A stretch of 64,000 nucleotides of DNA from Candidatus Hydrogenedentota bacterium (GTDB lineage Bacteria > Hydrogenedentota > Hydrogenedentia > Hydrogenedentales > SLHB01). Shown piece by piece: positions 50,134-60,705 of this stretch. Every line of letters starts with the position of its first letter. Position 1 is the first letter of the stretch. The DNA is taken from NCBI GenBank assembly GCA_035416745.1, contig DAOLNV010000003.1, forward strand, positions 50,255 to 114,254. The letters run 5' to 3'. The translations under genes and the position numbers were made by a program. The notes beneath the pieces were generated by a model, which was not told where the DNA came from, did no database searches, and saw only the letters and a list, made by a program, of their open reading frames with translations.

Positions 50134-50334
50134 ATGCGGATTACATTGAACGGGGAGACGCGCGAGGTGCAGCCGGGGATCACCGTCCATGGGCTGATTC
50201 TGGAGTTCGGCCGGCAACCCGCGGCTACGGTCGTCGAACGCAACGGCGAGATTGTAGACCGGGATTCGTATGCGTCGCTGCATCTCCTCGATGGAGACAC
50301 CGTGGAGCTGGTGCAGTTCGTGGGAGGCGGCTGA
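50134..50334 (+). CDS. thiS: ThiS sulfur-carrier protein
   Basis: A 66-residue ubiquitin-like carrier ending VGGG, as required for adenylation and thiocarboxylate formation. The body (VHGLILEFG, AATVVERNGEIV, DGDTVELVQFVGGG) is typical. It would donate sulfur to the thiazole. The stop codon overlaps the thiE start by one base. Confidence 0.92.
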   Translation: MRITLNGETREVQPGITVHGLILEFGRQPAATVVERNGEIVDRDSYASLHLLDGDTVELVQFVGGG

Positions 50335-50987
50335 TGGACCATGCGGAGCGAATGCGGCGTTTTGCGGACGCCGATCTTTATGTGGTGATTACGCAGTCGT
50401 TCTGCGCGGGCCGCTCTGCCCTGGAGGTTCTCGATGCAACGCTCGATGCGGGTGTCCGCCTGATACAGCTGCGCGAGAAGGACCTTACCGATAGGGAGCT
50501 CTACCAGCGCGCATTGGCGTTTCGCGAGCGAACCGGCGCGCAGGGCGCGCTGCTGATCATCGATGACCGTGTGGATATCGCGTTGGCGGTGGAAGCCGAT
50601 GGCGTTCATCTTGGCGAATTTGATCTGCCGGTTGCGGCGGCGCGCCGGGTCGCCCCGGAGTTCATCCTTGGGGCCTCTTCGCACAATCTTGATGAAGCGT
50701 TGGCGGCGCAGGAGGCGGGCGCGAGCTATGTCAATATCGGCCCCATCTTCCCGACGCAGACGAAGTCCGTCGCCACGGGAGTTGTGGGGTTAGCCATGAT
50801 TGACACCATCGCCCCGCGTTTGCGCATTCCGTTCACGACCATGGGCGGCATCAAAGCCGGCAACGTTTCGGAAGTGCTCCAGCGGGGTGCGCGGCACGTT
50901 GCCGTAGTCACCGCCGTGACCGCGGCTCCGGACGTCCGCGCCGCGGCGTCTGAGTTGAGGGCTTTGATACGAGGCTCACGGGAGTGA
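50334..50987 (+). CDS. thiE: thiamin-phosphate synthase
   Basis: A 217-residue ThiE TIM barrel. Diagnostic pieces are IQLREKDLTDRE, LIIDDRVDIALAVEADGVHLGEFDLP, GASSHNLDEA, YVNIGPIFPTQTKS and TMGGIKAGNV. It joins the pyrimidine and thiazole phosphates. The TGATG overlap with thiS indicates coupled translation. Confidence 0.92.
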   Translation: MDHAERMRRFADADLYVVITQSFCAGRSALEVLDATLDAGVRLIQLREKDLTDRELYQRALAFRERTGAQGALLIIDDRVDIALAVEADGVHLGEFDLPVAAARRVAPEFILGASSHNLDEALAAQEAGASYVNIGPIFPTQTKSVATGVVGLAMIDTIAPRLRIPFTTMGGIKAGNVSEVLQRGARHVAVVTAVTAAPDVRAAASELRALIRGSRE

Positions 50988-50995
50988 AGGGGAGC

Positions 50996-53479
50996 TTACT
51001 CCTTCTTGGCCAAGACTTCCGCGATCTTCGTGCGCAATTCCGTGGGCGTATAGGGCTTTTGCAGGAAGCCCGCCAATCCCAGCCCGTGGAACCGCTGCGC
51101 CACCTCGCGTTCATCATAGCCGCTTGTCAGGACCACCCGCGCGTCGGGGTTGACCGCGCGAATGCGATGAAAGGTCTCTTCGCCGTCCAGATGGGGCATC
51201 GTCAGGTCCAACAGGACCGCATCGATTGCGCGCGGCGTTTTCTGGTATTGCTGGAGGCCCTCGCAGCCGTCGGACGCCACGATTACGCGGTAGCCGGTAC
51301 GCTCGAGCATCTCTTTGGCCACGAGACGGGCGGCTTCTTCATCGTCAATCACCAGAATTGTGGGGAGCGGTTTCGCCCCGTGGTCTGGCGCGTCCGCGTG
51401 CGCCGGAGACGTTCGCGCAAGCTGGCTGCACGGGAAGAGGACGCGAACAGTTGTTCCCTCGCCGAGCTTGGACTCGACTTTGACGGCGCCCCGGTGCCCG
51501 TGAATGATGCCTAATGCGGCTGCCAGACCAAGCCCCCGCCCCGTGAATTTGGTGGTGAAGAAGGGATCGAAAAGCATCGCCTTGGTTTCTTCGCTCATCC
51601 CGCAGCCCGTATCGGAGAGTTCGAAATACGCATAGTCTCCTTCGGGATGTTCTTCTTCCAGGTATGTCGAGGAGAGGTCGTCTTTAGCGCAATGCAGGAA
51701 CCCCGTGCGCAGGGTGACGGTTCCGGGATGGTCTTCGAGTGCTTCCGATGCGTTCATTGCCAGATTGACAACGAGTTGGCGCAACTGTGCGGCGTCTCCC
51801 TCGATGAAGGGCACGTCCGGCGCCAGTTCGAAGACGATTTCGGCTTTTTTCGTAACGGCCGATTCCAGGAGCGGCCGCATATCCTCGAGGACCACATTCA
51901 GGTTGAGGGTCTCGATCACGAATCGTCCTTTGCCCGAGTAGGCGAGCATCTGCCTGGTGAGTTCGGCCGCGCGGCGCGCCGCCTTTTCAATCTGCGCGAC
52001 ATTCTTGCGGATCGGGACATTTTCCGCAAGTTCGTCGAGCACAATCGCGGCGTTGCCGAGCACGCCCATCAGCAGGTTGTTGAAGTCGTGTGCAATTCCG
52101 CCCGCCATAACCGCCAGGCTGTCCCGTTTCTGGGTTTGCTGAATCTGTGCCTCGAGTTGCCGCCGTTCCGATTCCATCCTTTTTTGCTGGGTGATATCGA
52201 TGCCCACGTTGATGGCGCCTGCCGGAGCGCCATCGGTACCGATAATCGCCTTGCTGAACAAGGCAAGGGAGCGGAGCCGGCCCGACTTGGTCCGGATGTC
52301 GAACTGGATGTTGGCGGTGCTTTCGCCGCGCGCAATCTTGGCCATGACTTCCCGGGCGCGCTCCCGGTCCGCGGGGTCCGGGTATAGTTTCTCGGGAACG
52401 TTGCCGCTTCCGAGAATCTCCTCGCGCGGGTATTCGGTAATACGCTCGGCCGCGTTGTTCCAGACAAGGTACCGGCCGTTAAGGTCATGAACGCTCACGA
52501 GCACGTTGGCGTTTTCGATGATGGCTTCGCGCCACTGGTTCAGTTGGCGCACTTCCTCTTCCGCGCGTTTGCGGCTCGTTATGTCGCGGTTGCTTGCCCG
52601 CCGGCCGGCCCAATTGCCGTCTCTGTCGTATACGGGCTGGCTCACGTGGGATAGCCAATGCAATTGGCCCTCGGCGTCGATGATGCGGAAATCGAGCACA
52701 GCCGATTGTGCGCCATCAGGGGGACCGAAGGCGAACCCCCGCATCTTGTCACGGTCCTCGGGATGTACGATCTCCTCGATGAGCGGCGGCCGATCGTAAA
52801 ACGCCTGGCTGCAGTATCCTGTGATGCGTTCGCAGGATGGAGAGACATAGAGCTGCCGGCCATCGGCGCCGATCCAGTATTCCCAATCGTAGGTGAAGTC
52901 CGCCAGTGTGCGGAACCGGTACTCGCTTTCGCGCAGGGCCGCCTCTGAATTCATCCGTTCCTGTACTTCTTTTTGAAGGCGTCTATTGGTTTCGAGAAGC
53001 TCGCGGGTGCGGAGGACGATGCGGTCTTCTAGCCGGCTGTGGGCCTCGTGCAGCACCTCCTCCACCTGCTTGCGCTCGGAAATGTCAGTCATCACGGTTA
53101 CGAAACCGGTGAGCTTCTTCGCGGAGTCCAGGACGGCCGCCGTGTCCGCCAGGTAGACCCGGGTGATGCCGTTTCCGTCGCGAATCTGGATTTCCTGCCG
53201 GACGCGGGGGCTGCCTTCCTGATAAGTGTCGGGCGATTCATGAGACAGAAGCCGCAGGATTTCTTCCCCGACTGCATCACCGAGTTCGCACGGCCGCTGC
53301 CCTCTGATTCTTTCCCTGGGCAGTCCCAGGACCTTTTCACAGAAATGGCGGTTGCATTCCAGGAAGCGTCCCTCGGCGTCTTGGCAGGCAATGGCGCACG
53401 TCGCGCACTCGAGGAAATCAAAGAGCGGGGGCTTGCCGGCATTCTGTGGGGCGCGCCCATCACCGAATTCAGTCATCAT
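50996..53479 (-). CDS. hybrid sensor histidine kinase with receiver domain
   Basis: An 827-residue cytoplasmic kinase: a PAS at about 20-135, a coiled linker, a PAS at about 185-300, a PAS at about 315-432, a HisKA with H464 in MAGGIAHDFNN, a HATPase (ELSDTGCGMSEE, GRGLGLAAALGI) and a C-terminal receiver with D758 in AVLLDLTMP. The receiver lacks an output domain, so a phosphorelay or diffusible partner is needed. GGAG precedes the two candidate ATG codons. It converges on thiE with an eight-base gap. Confidence 0.9.
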   Translation of the reverse strand: MMTEFGDGRAPQNAGKPPLFDFLECATCAIACQDAEGRFLECNRHFCEKVLGLPRERIRGQRPCELGDAVGEEILRLLSHESPDTYQEGSPRVRQEIQIRDGNGITRVYLADTAAVLDSAKKLTGFVTVMTDISERKQVEEVLHEAHSRLEDRIVLRTRELLETNRRLQKEVQERMNSEAALRESEYRFRTLADFTYDWEYWIGADGRQLYVSPSCERITGYCSQAFYDRPPLIEEIVHPEDRDKMRGFAFGPPDGAQSAVLDFRIIDAEGQLHWLSHVSQPVYDRDGNWAGRRASNRDITSRKRAEEEVRQLNQWREAIIENANVLVSVHDLNGRYLVWNNAAERITEYPREEILGSGNVPEKLYPDPADRERAREVMAKIARGESTANIQFDIRTKSGRLRSLALFSKAIIGTDGAPAGAINVGIDITQQKRMESERRQLEAQIQQTQKRDSLAVMAGGIAHDFNNLLMGVLGNAAIVLDELAENVPIRKNVAQIEKAARRAAELTRQMLAYSGKGRFVIETLNLNVVLEDMRPLLESAVTKKAEIVFELAPDVPFIEGDAAQLRQLVVNLAMNASEALEDHPGTVTLRTGFLHCAKDDLSSTYLEEEHPEGDYAYFELSDTGCGMSEETKAMLFDPFFTTKFTGRGLGLAAALGIIHGHRGAVKVESKLGEGTTVRVLFPCSQLARTSPAHADAPDHGAKPLPTILVIDDEEAARLVAKEMLERTGYRVIVASDGCEGLQQYQKTPRAIDAVLLDLTMPHLDGEETFHRIRAVNPDARVVLTSGYDEREVAQRFHGLGLAGFLQKPYTPTELRTKIAEVLAKKE

Positions 53480-53817
53480 CCTGCTCCGTAGGCATTTGAT
53501 TCCCCGTTACACGGTGCTCTCATGCCACCCAACATCATCCGCAACACCGAACGCCTCAATTGTGCTTCATAGAAGGCGTATCACGCAAGAGATGCGCCAT
53601 TTTTCGGCAATTGCGTCAAATTCTCGCTTCCAGGACGGCCATGCCCCGTTCCTTCCGTGGCCGGAACTGCCCAGGGCACTTTTTTGACCCGGATGAACAG
53701 GATAGGCGGGATAGGCCCGTGGGCGTGCGGGGACGCGTTCGGGCCGCCGGATTTGTCCTGGAGTGCAGGTTGGCGCCCTCCAGCAACGCCTGGCCTGGTG
53801 GGAGGCATCTTTGATGC
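53480..53817. other. gene-free stretch with a 9-bp periodic run
   Basis: 338 bases between two leftward genes. Three 9-mers (GGATGAACA, GGATAGGCG, GGATAGGCC) lie at 53691-53717 after a short T run. No gene or clear terminator was found. Confidence 0.5.
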
Positions 53818-56415
53818 TTACGCCGTTTTCGCGGGGACGTTCCGGAACGCGAACTCGCCATTCTTGACTTCCGCCACGACGTGAGCGCCTTCTTGCACGT
53901 GCCCCTGCAGGATTTCCAAGGCCAGGGGGTCAAGGATCATGCGCTGGATGACGCGTTTGAGAGGCCGGGCCCCGTAGACGGGGTCGTATCCTCGTTCGGC
54001 GAGCAGGTCGCGCGCCTGGGGCGAGAGTTCAAGGGTGATGCGCTTCTCGTACAGGCGTTTGGCCAGCCGTTTCAACTGCACATCGACGATTTTGCGGATG
54101 TGTTCCTTGCTCAAGGCATGGAATACCACGATGTCGTCCACGCGGTTGAGGAACTCGGGCCGGAAATGGTGGCGCAGCACACGCAGCACCTCTTCCGTCT
54201 TTTCTTCATGGGCATCCTCCGCACGGTTGAATATCTCGCTGCCCAGATTGGAGGTCATGATCACGACGGTGTTCTTGAAGTCGACCGTGCGCCCCTGGCT
54301 GTCGGTGATTCGCCCGTCATCCAAGAGCTGCAACAGAATATTGAACACCTCGGGATGAGCCTTCTCGATCTCGTCGAAGAGAATCACGCTGTAAGGGCGG
54401 CGGCGCACGGCTTCGGTGAGTTGGCCGCCTTCTTCGTGCCCGACGTAGCCGGGCGGGGCGCCAATAAGACGCGACACGGCGTGCTTCTCCATATACTCGG
54501 ACATGTCGATGCGCACCATGGCGTTTTCGTCGTCAAACAACAGCTCGGCCAGTGAGCGCGCGAGTTCCGTCTTGCCCACGCCCGTGGGCCCGAGAAAGAT
54601 GAACGAGCCGATGGGCCGCTCGGGTTCCTTCAAACCGGCGCGCGCGCGCCGCACCGCGTCGGACACTACCCGCACGCCTTCTTCCTGTCCGATGACCCGT
54701 TCGCCAAGACGCTCCTCCATCTTGAGCAGGCGAGCCATCTCGCCTTCCATCATCCGCGACACCGGGATATGCGTCCAATCCGATACGATCTCGGCTACAT
54801 GCTCATCGGTGACTTCTTCGTTGAGGAAACTGCCGTTCTTCTGCAGCTCCTGCAGACGAGCGTTCTCCTGTCCGAGTTTCTTCTGCAGCTCCGGGATGGT
54901 CCCGTAGCGCAGCTTGGCAACGGTTTCGAGGTCGCCGGCGCGTTCGGCGATTTCCTGCTGGCGCTTGGCCTCTTCGATCTCTCCGTTGATGCGGCGTATC
55001 GCCTCTATCACTTGTTTTTCGGCCTGCCACTTGGCCTTTTTCGAGCTGATGTCTTCCTTCAGGTCGGCCATTTCGCGCTCGATGGCATCGCGCCGTTCCC
55101 GGCTGGCGGAGTCCTTTTCCTTCTTGAGCGCCAAGTGCTCGATTTCGAGCTGGCGCAGGCGCCGTTCCATCACGTCAATCTCGTAAGGCATACTGTCGAC
55201 CTCGATCCGCAGGCGGGAGGTCGCTTCGTCAATCAGGTCAATGGCTTTATCAGGGAGAAAACGGCCGGATATGTAACGGTCGCTCAACGTTGCCGCTGCG
55301 ACGAGAGCGGCGTCTTGAATACGCACGCCGTGGTGCACTTCGTACTTTTCCTTGATGCCGCGCAATATGGCGATGGTGCTTTCGACGTCCGGCTCCCCCA
55401 CGAGCACCGGCTGAAACCGGCGTTCGAGTGCGGCGTCTTTCTCGATGTGTTTGCGGTATTCGTCAAGAGTGGTCGCTCCGATGCAATGCAACTCGCCCCG
55501 CGCAAGGGCGGGTTTCAGCATGTTCGAGGCGTCTACGGCGCCCTCGGCTGCGCCCGCGCCGACGAGCGTGTGCAGCTCGTCGATAAAGAGCACGATCTCG
55601 CCCTCGCGTTCCTGGACTTCCCGGAGCACTGCCTTCACCCGGTCCTCGAATTCGCCTCGGAACTTCGACCCGGCGATAAGGGCGCCAATGTCCAGTGCGG
55701 CGACCTGTTTGTTCTTGAGGTTTTCGGGAACGTCTCCGGCCACAATGCGTTGCGCCAAGCCCTCCACGATAGCCGTCTTGCCCACGCCGGGTTCGCCGAT
55801 CAGGACGGGGTTGTTCTTTGTTCGGCGCGACAACACCTGGATCACGCGCCGGATCTCGGCATCGCGCCCGATAACAGGGTCAAGTTTCCCTGCGCGGGCC
55901 AGTTGGGTCAGGTCGCGGCTGTATTTTGCCAGAGCTTCGTACGTTGCCTCGGCATTGGGGTCGGTGACCCTCTGGGTGCCGCGCACCTGTTGCATGGCCG
56001 ACAGCAGGTTCTCGTGGGTCGCGCCGTGGGCACGAAGCATTTCGCCCGCCGGATCCTCGCGCAAGGAGACCATCCCCAACAACATATGCTCTGTGCTAAG
56101 GTACAGATCTTTCAGGGATTGTGCTTCTTTCCAGGAGGCCTCGAGCATGCGGTTTGCGACGCCGCTCAGGCCTATCTGAGAGGCTGCTCCCGAAACCTTG
56201 GGCAAGGTCTGCAACCGCTGCTCGATAGCGGAGAGAATCTGCTCCGGGCGCACGCCCAGGCGCTGCAGGATTGACGGGGCTGTCCCCCCTTCCTGGCTCA
56301 CAAGAGCGTTCAGGATGTGCAACGAGCCTATCTCGGGATGCCCATGCTGCGTCGCGGTGTCCATTGCTTCGGACAACGCCTCCTGGGCTTTGATGGTCAG
56401 TTTATCCAATCGCAT
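53818..56415 (-). CDS. clpB: ClpB disaggregase
   Basis: An 865-residue Hsp100 ATPase of usual length. Order: Clp N domain repeats, NBD1 with Walker A GEPGVGKT and LFIDELHTL, the long coiled M domain (about 405-525), NBD2 with GPTGVGKTE and [14 protein letters not shown], and a C-terminal small domain. It rescues aggregated proteins with DnaK. AGGAG precedes the ATG at 56415. Confidence 0.94.
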   Translation of the reverse strand: MRLDKLTIKAQEALSEAMDTATQHGHPEIGSLHILNALVSQEGGTAPSILQRLGVRPEQILSAIEQRLQTLPKVSGAASQIGLSGVANRMLEASWKEAQSLKDLYLSTEHMLLGMVSLREDPAGEMLRAHGATHENLLSAMQQVRGTQRVTDPNAEATYEALAKYSRDLTQLARAGKLDPVIGRDAEIRRVIQVLSRRTKNNPVLIGEPGVGKTAIVEGLAQRIVAGDVPENLKNKQVAALDIGALIAGSKFRGEFEDRVKAVLREVQEREGEIVLFIDELHTLVGAGAAEGAVDASNMLKPALARGELHCIGATTLDEYRKHIEKDAALERRFQPVLVGEPDVESTIAILRGIKEKYEVHHGVRIQDAALVAAATLSDRYISGRFLPDKAIDLIDEATSRLRIEVDSMPYEIDVMERRLRQLEIEHLALKKEKDSASRERRDAIEREMADLKEDISSKKAKWQAEKQVIEAIRRINGEIEEAKRQQEIAERAGDLETVAKLRYGTIPELQKKLGQENARLQELQKNGSFLNEEVTDEHVAEIVSDWTHIPVSRMMEGEMARLLKMEERLGERVIGQEEGVRVVSDAVRRARAGLKEPERPIGSFIFLGPTGVGKTELARSLAELLFDDENAMVRIDMSEYMEKHAVSRLIGAPPGYVGHEEGGQLTEAVRRRPYSVILFDEIEKAHPEVFNILLQLLDDGRITDSQGRTVDFKNTVVIMTSNLGSEIFNRAEDAHEEKTEEVLRVLRHHFRPEFLNRVDDIVVFHALSKEHIRKIVDVQLKRLAKRLYEKRITLELSPQARDLLAERGYDPVYGARPLKRVIQRMILDPLALEILQGHVQEGAHVVAEVKNGEFAFRNVPAKTA

Positions 56416-56562
56416 TTGGCAACTCCTCTCCTCACGATGCGGCACTAACTCCTGGAGCAAGTGCAATGCGCGTGCCAACGCGGCCCATGGAAAACAGGCG
56501 ATTTCGGAGAGACCAATCGGCTTGCGTGCTCCAATCCGGCACGAAACCGTTTCATTTTGCGA

Positions 56563-56597
56563 CAAAAACAGACGCCCGGCTTCGGGCGCCGGGCGTC
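56563..56597 (-). terminator. intrinsic terminator of the zinc peptidase gene
   Basis: On the minus strand a perfect 10-bp stem GACGCCCGGC / GCCGGGCGTC (56597-56588 with 56580-56571) with a 7-base loop is followed by TGTTTTTGTC. It lies 24 bases past the YugP-like stop, the expected place. Confidence 0.85.
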
Positions 56598-56620
56598 GTG
56601 CCAGGGGGCTTGCTTCGAGG

Positions 56621-57346
56621 TTATCGCCTGTTGGCGAGCAACAACATACGCACCAGTTGCAGAATCGCCATCGCGGTCGAGGCTACGTAGGTCATGGCAG
56701 CGGCTGTGAGCACTTTGCGCGCTCCGCCGAGTTCGTCCTCGGAGAGGTATCCTCCGCTGGCCAAAGCTTTCATAGCGCGGCGGCTGGCATTGAACTCGAC
56801 GGGCAGGGTCAAAACCGTGAATCCTACGGCTGCCGCGAACAGCAGGATCGCGATCTGCATGATGGTCTGGCCCGTGCCGGGGCCCAGAAACATCCCGATG
56901 ACGAAGATGGGGAAGGCCAAGGTGGAGCCGATAGCGCTCACGGGGTACACGAAGTTGCGGGCCATCATCGGCGCATACCCGTGGGCATGCTGGATGGCGT
57001 GACCGACTTCATGGGCGGCAATTCCCAACGCCGCCACGCTCTGCCCGTAATAAATGTCTTGCGACAGCCTCAAGGTGCGGGCACGCGGGTCGTAGTGGTC
57101 GGTAAGCGTCCCCTCGATGGGTTCGAGAGCCACTCCGTCGCCGCGGCCCCAACCGGTCCCGGCGACACCTACGTTCGCATCGAGCAGGATGCGTTGGGCC
57201 ACCTCAGCGCCGGTCAACCCCTGTCGGTTGCCCACCCGGGCGTACTTGGCATAAGTGGATTTGACCTTCCACTGGGCCCACACCGCGAAGAGCAGCGCCG
57301 GAATCACCAGGATGAACGTTGGGTCATGAAACATTGGAAACATCAT
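56621..57346 (-). CDS. YugP-type membrane zinc metallopeptidase
   Basis: A 241-residue membrane protease of the neutral zinc metallopeptidase (YugP/DUF family) kind. It has an N-terminal helix, the H112-E113-x2-H116 motif in [12 protein letters not shown], and three further hydrophobic segments. GGAG eight bases upstream marks the first of two ATG codons. The function of the family is poorly known. Confidence 0.87.
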   Translation of the reverse strand: MMFPMFHDPTFILVIPALLFAVWAQWKVKSTYAKYARVGNRQGLTGAEVAQRILLDANVGVAGTGWGRGDGVALEPIEGTLTDHYDPRARTLRLSQDIYYGQSVAALGIAAHEVGHAIQHAHGYAPMMARNFVYPVSAIGSTLAFPIFVIGMFLGPGTGQTIMQIAILLFAAAVGFTVLTLPVEFNASRRAMKALASGGYLSEDELGGARKVLTAAAMTYVASTAMAILQLVRMLLLANRR

Positions 57347-57463
57347 GGTTCGATCTCCTGAGCGCCTCATTTGAGGCGCGAACGTGCGATTCTGACCTCA
57401 TTGCTTAGGACAAGCATATTCCATGCCAGTAGGATAATCAACGCGCTACGCGTTCAGGCGCCA

Positions 57464-57694
57464 TCAAAAACCGCCTTCCGGGGCCGGGTGGTCGTCTTCG
57501 GGATACAAGCCGCCGATGTTGCAGATGGCTGCGGCCACGGTGAGCGTCCGGGATGGCGCCAATAGTTGGCTTTGGCTTGAGACGGTTGGCGGGGATGGGC
57601 GGTAATTGAGCAGCAGGAGGGTCACCGCAGCCAATAGCAGCACGGCGAAGACAATGCCCACAATCCAGAGGAAAACCTGCAAGAATCGCTTCAT
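57464..57694 (-). CDS. possible small single-helix membrane protein
   Basis: A 76-residue frame starting MKRFLQVFLWIVGIVFAVLL, with one strong membrane helix and a short polar tail. The ribosome site is weak. No family recognised. The helix is the main reason to list it. Confidence 0.45.
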   Translation of the reverse strand: MKRFLQVFLWIVGIVFAVLLLAAVTLLLLNYRPSPPTVSSQSQLLAPSRTLTVAAAICNIGGLYPEDDHPAPEGGF

Positions 57695-57854
57695 CCTGCC
57701 ATCCAGTCACATCGCAGACCTTTATATTGGGGACGGACAATGAACTCTAATGCTTTCGAGAGGCAGATTCAACCGCGCCGCATGCACCGGGCATTTGACG
57801 CGATCTCAACAAAGGGCGTAGACTCCCGCAAAGCAAGGTATTCTCAGGGGTTGT

Positions 57855-59027
57855 ATGATGGGGGCTTATGGCTCGCGCCAGTTTGAAGGTGGAGATGCCG
57901 GCAGCATGACAGCGAGCGCACAGTCTGCTCCGTTCCCTTCGGTGTCGGTCGTGGTGCCGACCTACATGGAAGCGGATAACATCCCCTTGTTGGTGGACCG
58001 TGTCTCCCGCGTGCGCGATGAGCGCCACCTGGACCTTGAGCTGCTGATCATGGACGACGACAGCAATGACGGTATTGAGGCAGTGGTCCACGGCCTCGAA
58101 AAACCATGGGTCCGTCTGGTGGTCCGCAAGGAGAATCGCGGGTTGAGCCCGGCGGTTCTGGACGGGATGCGGCTGGCAAAGAACGATATACTGGTTTGCA
58201 TGGATGCGGACCTGAGCCATCCGCCGGAAGCCATCCCGGAACTCCTTGAGGCCCTTTCCCAAGACTATGATTTTGCCATCGGGTCGCGATATGTGGAAGA
58301 TGGTTCCACCGACGAGAGCTGGGGCCTGTTCCGTTGGCTGAACAGCCGCGTGGCCACACTGCTGGCGCGCCCGTTTACCCGGGCCCAAGACCCGCTGAGC
58401 GGCTTTTTCGCTTTGCGGCGCGCGACCTTCGAGGCCGCGCAGGACCTCAATCCCATTGGATACAAGATTGGACTCGAGCTGATTGTGAAGGCGCGGTGCG
58501 AGTTTATCAAGGAGGTACCGATCCGCTTTTCAGACCGCAAGCTGGGGGAGAGCAAACTCACGTTTGCCGAGCAACTGCGGTACCTTCAACATCTGCGGCG
58601 CCTGTTCATCTACCGGTACGGTGGATGGGCGCACTTCATGCAGTTCGCGGTCGTGGGCGGGATGGGGACGCTTGTCAACCTGGCGGTACTGACGCTTCTG
58701 CACCTCGTGCGCGTTCCGTTGAACATTTGCGTAGCCGCGGCCATTCTGACGGCGATGGTGTTCAATTTTGGCTTGAACCGCCGCTTCACTTTTTCGTATG
58801 CGCGGGACGGGTCAATTGCGCGCCAGTTCCTGGGTTTTGCGGGGGCGAGCAGCCTCGGGGCGCTGATTAATTACGCAGTGACACTGCTGTTTATACACCA
58901 GTGGGCTATAATGGAACGCGTCCCTCAACTGGCGGCGCTGGTGGGCATTGCGGCGGGGATGGCGATCAACTTTGGGATCAGCCGGCACTTGGTGTTTCGG
59001 AAGCCGAGCCCCCCGGACCCTACATAA
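57855..59027 (+). CDS. polyprenol-phosphate glycosyltransferase (GT2) fused to GtrA
   Basis: A 390-residue protein. The N-terminal GT-A domain (about 28-255) looks like dolichol-phosphate mannose synthase: VVPTYMEADNIP, MDADLSHPPE, GSRYV and IPIRFSDRKLGESKL. A GtrA-like domain with four helices follows (about 265-385). It would move a sugar from a nucleotide to undecaprenyl phosphate and flip it. AGGGG sits four bases before the first ATG; an internal ATG at 57906 is also possible. Confidence 0.85.
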   Translation: MMGAYGSRQFEGGDAGSMTASAQSAPFPSVSVVVPTYMEADNIPLLVDRVSRVRDERHLDLELLIMDDDSNDGIEAVVHGLEKPWVRLVVRKENRGLSPAVLDGMRLAKNDILVCMDADLSHPPEAIPELLEALSQDYDFAIGSRYVEDGSTDESWGLFRWLNSRVATLLARPFTRAQDPLSGFFALRRATFEAAQDLNPIGYKIGLELIVKARCEFIKEVPIRFSDRKLGESKLTFAEQLRYLQHLRRLFIYRYGGWAHFMQFAVVGGMGTLVNLAVLTLLHLVRVPLNICVAAAILTAMVFNFGLNRRFTFSYARDGSIARQFLGFAGASSLGALINYAVTLLFIHQWAIMERVPQLAALVGIAAGMAINFGISRHLVFRKPSPPDPT

Positions 59028-59079
59028 TGGTCTCGATGGGCGGCCAATCCAGGAACGTCCAGGAAGGAGGAGTCTGAAG

Positions 59080-60381
59080 ATGGCGTCAAAGGTGAGTCGC
59101 AGACGGTTTGTGCAAACGGGTACTCTGGCGGCGGCCGGGGCGGTTTCCGCTCTGGTCTCCTCGCGCGCCGTGGGCGCCAACGAGCGCATTCGGCTGGGCT
59201 TCATCGGCGTCGCCAACCGCGGGGGGCAGTTGCTCGAACGTACGACGCCGTTCGGCGACGTCGAAGTCACGGCGCTCTGCGACGTATACCGTCCGACGAT
59301 CGAAGAATGGGCGGCGAAAGTCCCGAACAAGGTCGCGCTTTACGGCGACTACCGGAAGATGCTCGAGACTGAGAAACTCGACGCGGTAGTTATCGCGACG
59401 CCGGACCACTGGCACGCCCTGCAGATGATTCATGCATGCGAGGCCGGGCTCGATGTGTACGTCGAGAAACCGCTTTCGATCACCATCTACGAGGGGCGCC
59501 GAATGGTCGAGGCGGCACGGCGGACCAGGCGCGTTGTGCAGGTCGGCATTCAACGGCGCTCCTGCGAGACGCTCATGAAGGTCCGCGACTTCGTGCAATC
59601 CGGCAAGATCGGTCCGGTTGTTGTGGGACGTTGCTGCCGTGTGAGCAACATGTGGCCGGACGGCATCGGAAGTCCTCCGGACAGCGAGCCGCCTGCCGGG
59701 CTGGACTGGGACATGTGGCTGGGGCCGAGGGCGTACCGACCGTTCAATCCCGCTATCGCTCCGTATAAATTCCGCTGGCATAAGGATTTCTCGTCGCAGC
59801 TAGCCAACTGGGGGGTGCATTACTTTGACGCTTTTCGCATGGCTCTTGGCGAAGAGGTGCCGACGTCCATCTGCGCCATGGGCGGCCGGTACCTGCTCAA
59901 TGACGCGCGAACCATTCCGGATACCATGGAAGCTATCTTCGAGTTCCCCTCGAAACGAATGGTCCACTTCAGCCAGTACGAGACCAGCAGCAATCCGATT
60001 CTTCGTTCGGGGATGGTCGAGTTTCGCGGGACCGTCGGGACCCTCTATTATGAGGGCGCGAATTTCGTGGTCGTCCCTGAATTCGGCGGGCAGTTCCAGG
60101 ACCGCGAGAGGCGGATGGCGCCGGTGGAGGAGAAGGGCTCGGTCGGCGACCCGACTGCCCAACATATCCGCAATTTTCTGGACTGCGTGAAGTCTCGCAA
60201 CGACCCCAATTGCACCATCGAAGAGGGGCACAAATCCACCACTCTCGCGTTGTTGGGCAATATCTCGCTAGAGGTGGGAACCCGGCTCGAATGGGACCCC
60301 GCCGTTGAACGCGTTACGAATCACCCGCAAGCCAATGACTTGCTCCATTACGAGTACCGAGAGCCTTGGAAACTGGGGTAA
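59080..60381 (+). CDS. Tat-exported Gfo/Idh/MocA-family oxidoreductase
   Basis: A 433-residue oxidoreductase with leader VSRRRFVQTG, Rossmann loop GFIGVANRGG and E129-K130-P131 in YVEKPLSI. It resembles the exported oxidoreductase at 15.1 kb in layout but not closely in sequence. The ATG follows GGAAGGAGGAG. It is isolated, between the glycosyltransferase and the dockerin protein. Substrate unknown; probably a sugar or sugar derivative. Confidence 0.86.
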   Translation: MASKVSRRRFVQTGTLAAAGAVSALVSSRAVGANERIRLGFIGVANRGGQLLERTTPFGDVEVTALCDVYRPTIEEWAAKVPNKVALYGDYRKMLETEKLDAVVIATPDHWHALQMIHACEAGLDVYVEKPLSITIYEGRRMVEAARRTRRVVQVGIQRRSCETLMKVRDFVQSGKIGPVVVGRCCRVSNMWPDGIGSPPDSEPPAGLDWDMWLGPRAYRPFNPAIAPYKFRWHKDFSSQLANWGVHYFDAFRMALGEEVPTSICAMGGRYLLNDARTIPDTMEAIFEFPSKRMVHFSQYETSSNPILRSGMVEFRGTVGTLYYEGANFVVVPEFGGQFQDRERRMAPVEEKGSVGDPTAQHIRNFLDCVKSRNDPNCTIEEGHKSTTLALLGNISLEVGTRLEWDPAVERVTNHPQANDLLHYEYREPWKLG

Positions 60382-60705
60382 GGCCGGGATGTCAGATTTC
60401 GCACGTGTGAGAGCGGCCTCCAATCGCGGGAGTTTCCCCTTCTTAGCAGTTTGCTTGTTTTTCGCATTCTGTTGCCGCGGGTAGAAATATTTCTTCCCGA
60501 AGCAACACGCAAGCGGGTGGAAGTGTATAATTGATAGAGATTTGGGATGTGGGCGGCGAAATACCCGGACGGCGGCTCTTTTTGATAGAATGAGGAGAAG
60601 TGCGGAAGGAGATGGTGACGCTCTGCGTCCGGGAGAGTAAGATATAAGGGCATTACGTGCTTCAGTTAGTGGGGCGGTATTTTGGAGGTCTGCTTGGGAA
60701 AGGCC
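60382..60705. other. gene-free stretch upstream of the dockerin protein
   Basis: 324 bases. A TATAAT at 60526-60531 has no good -35 at 16-18 bases. A GGAGG at 60684-60688 is too far from the chosen ATG to act as its ribosome site. Nothing else noted. Confidence 0.45.

Noticed and set aside
54769..56274. A 501-codon rightward open frame opposite clpB
   Set aside because: Antisense to ClpB, with no motif and no ribosome site; long shadows are expected at this GC content.
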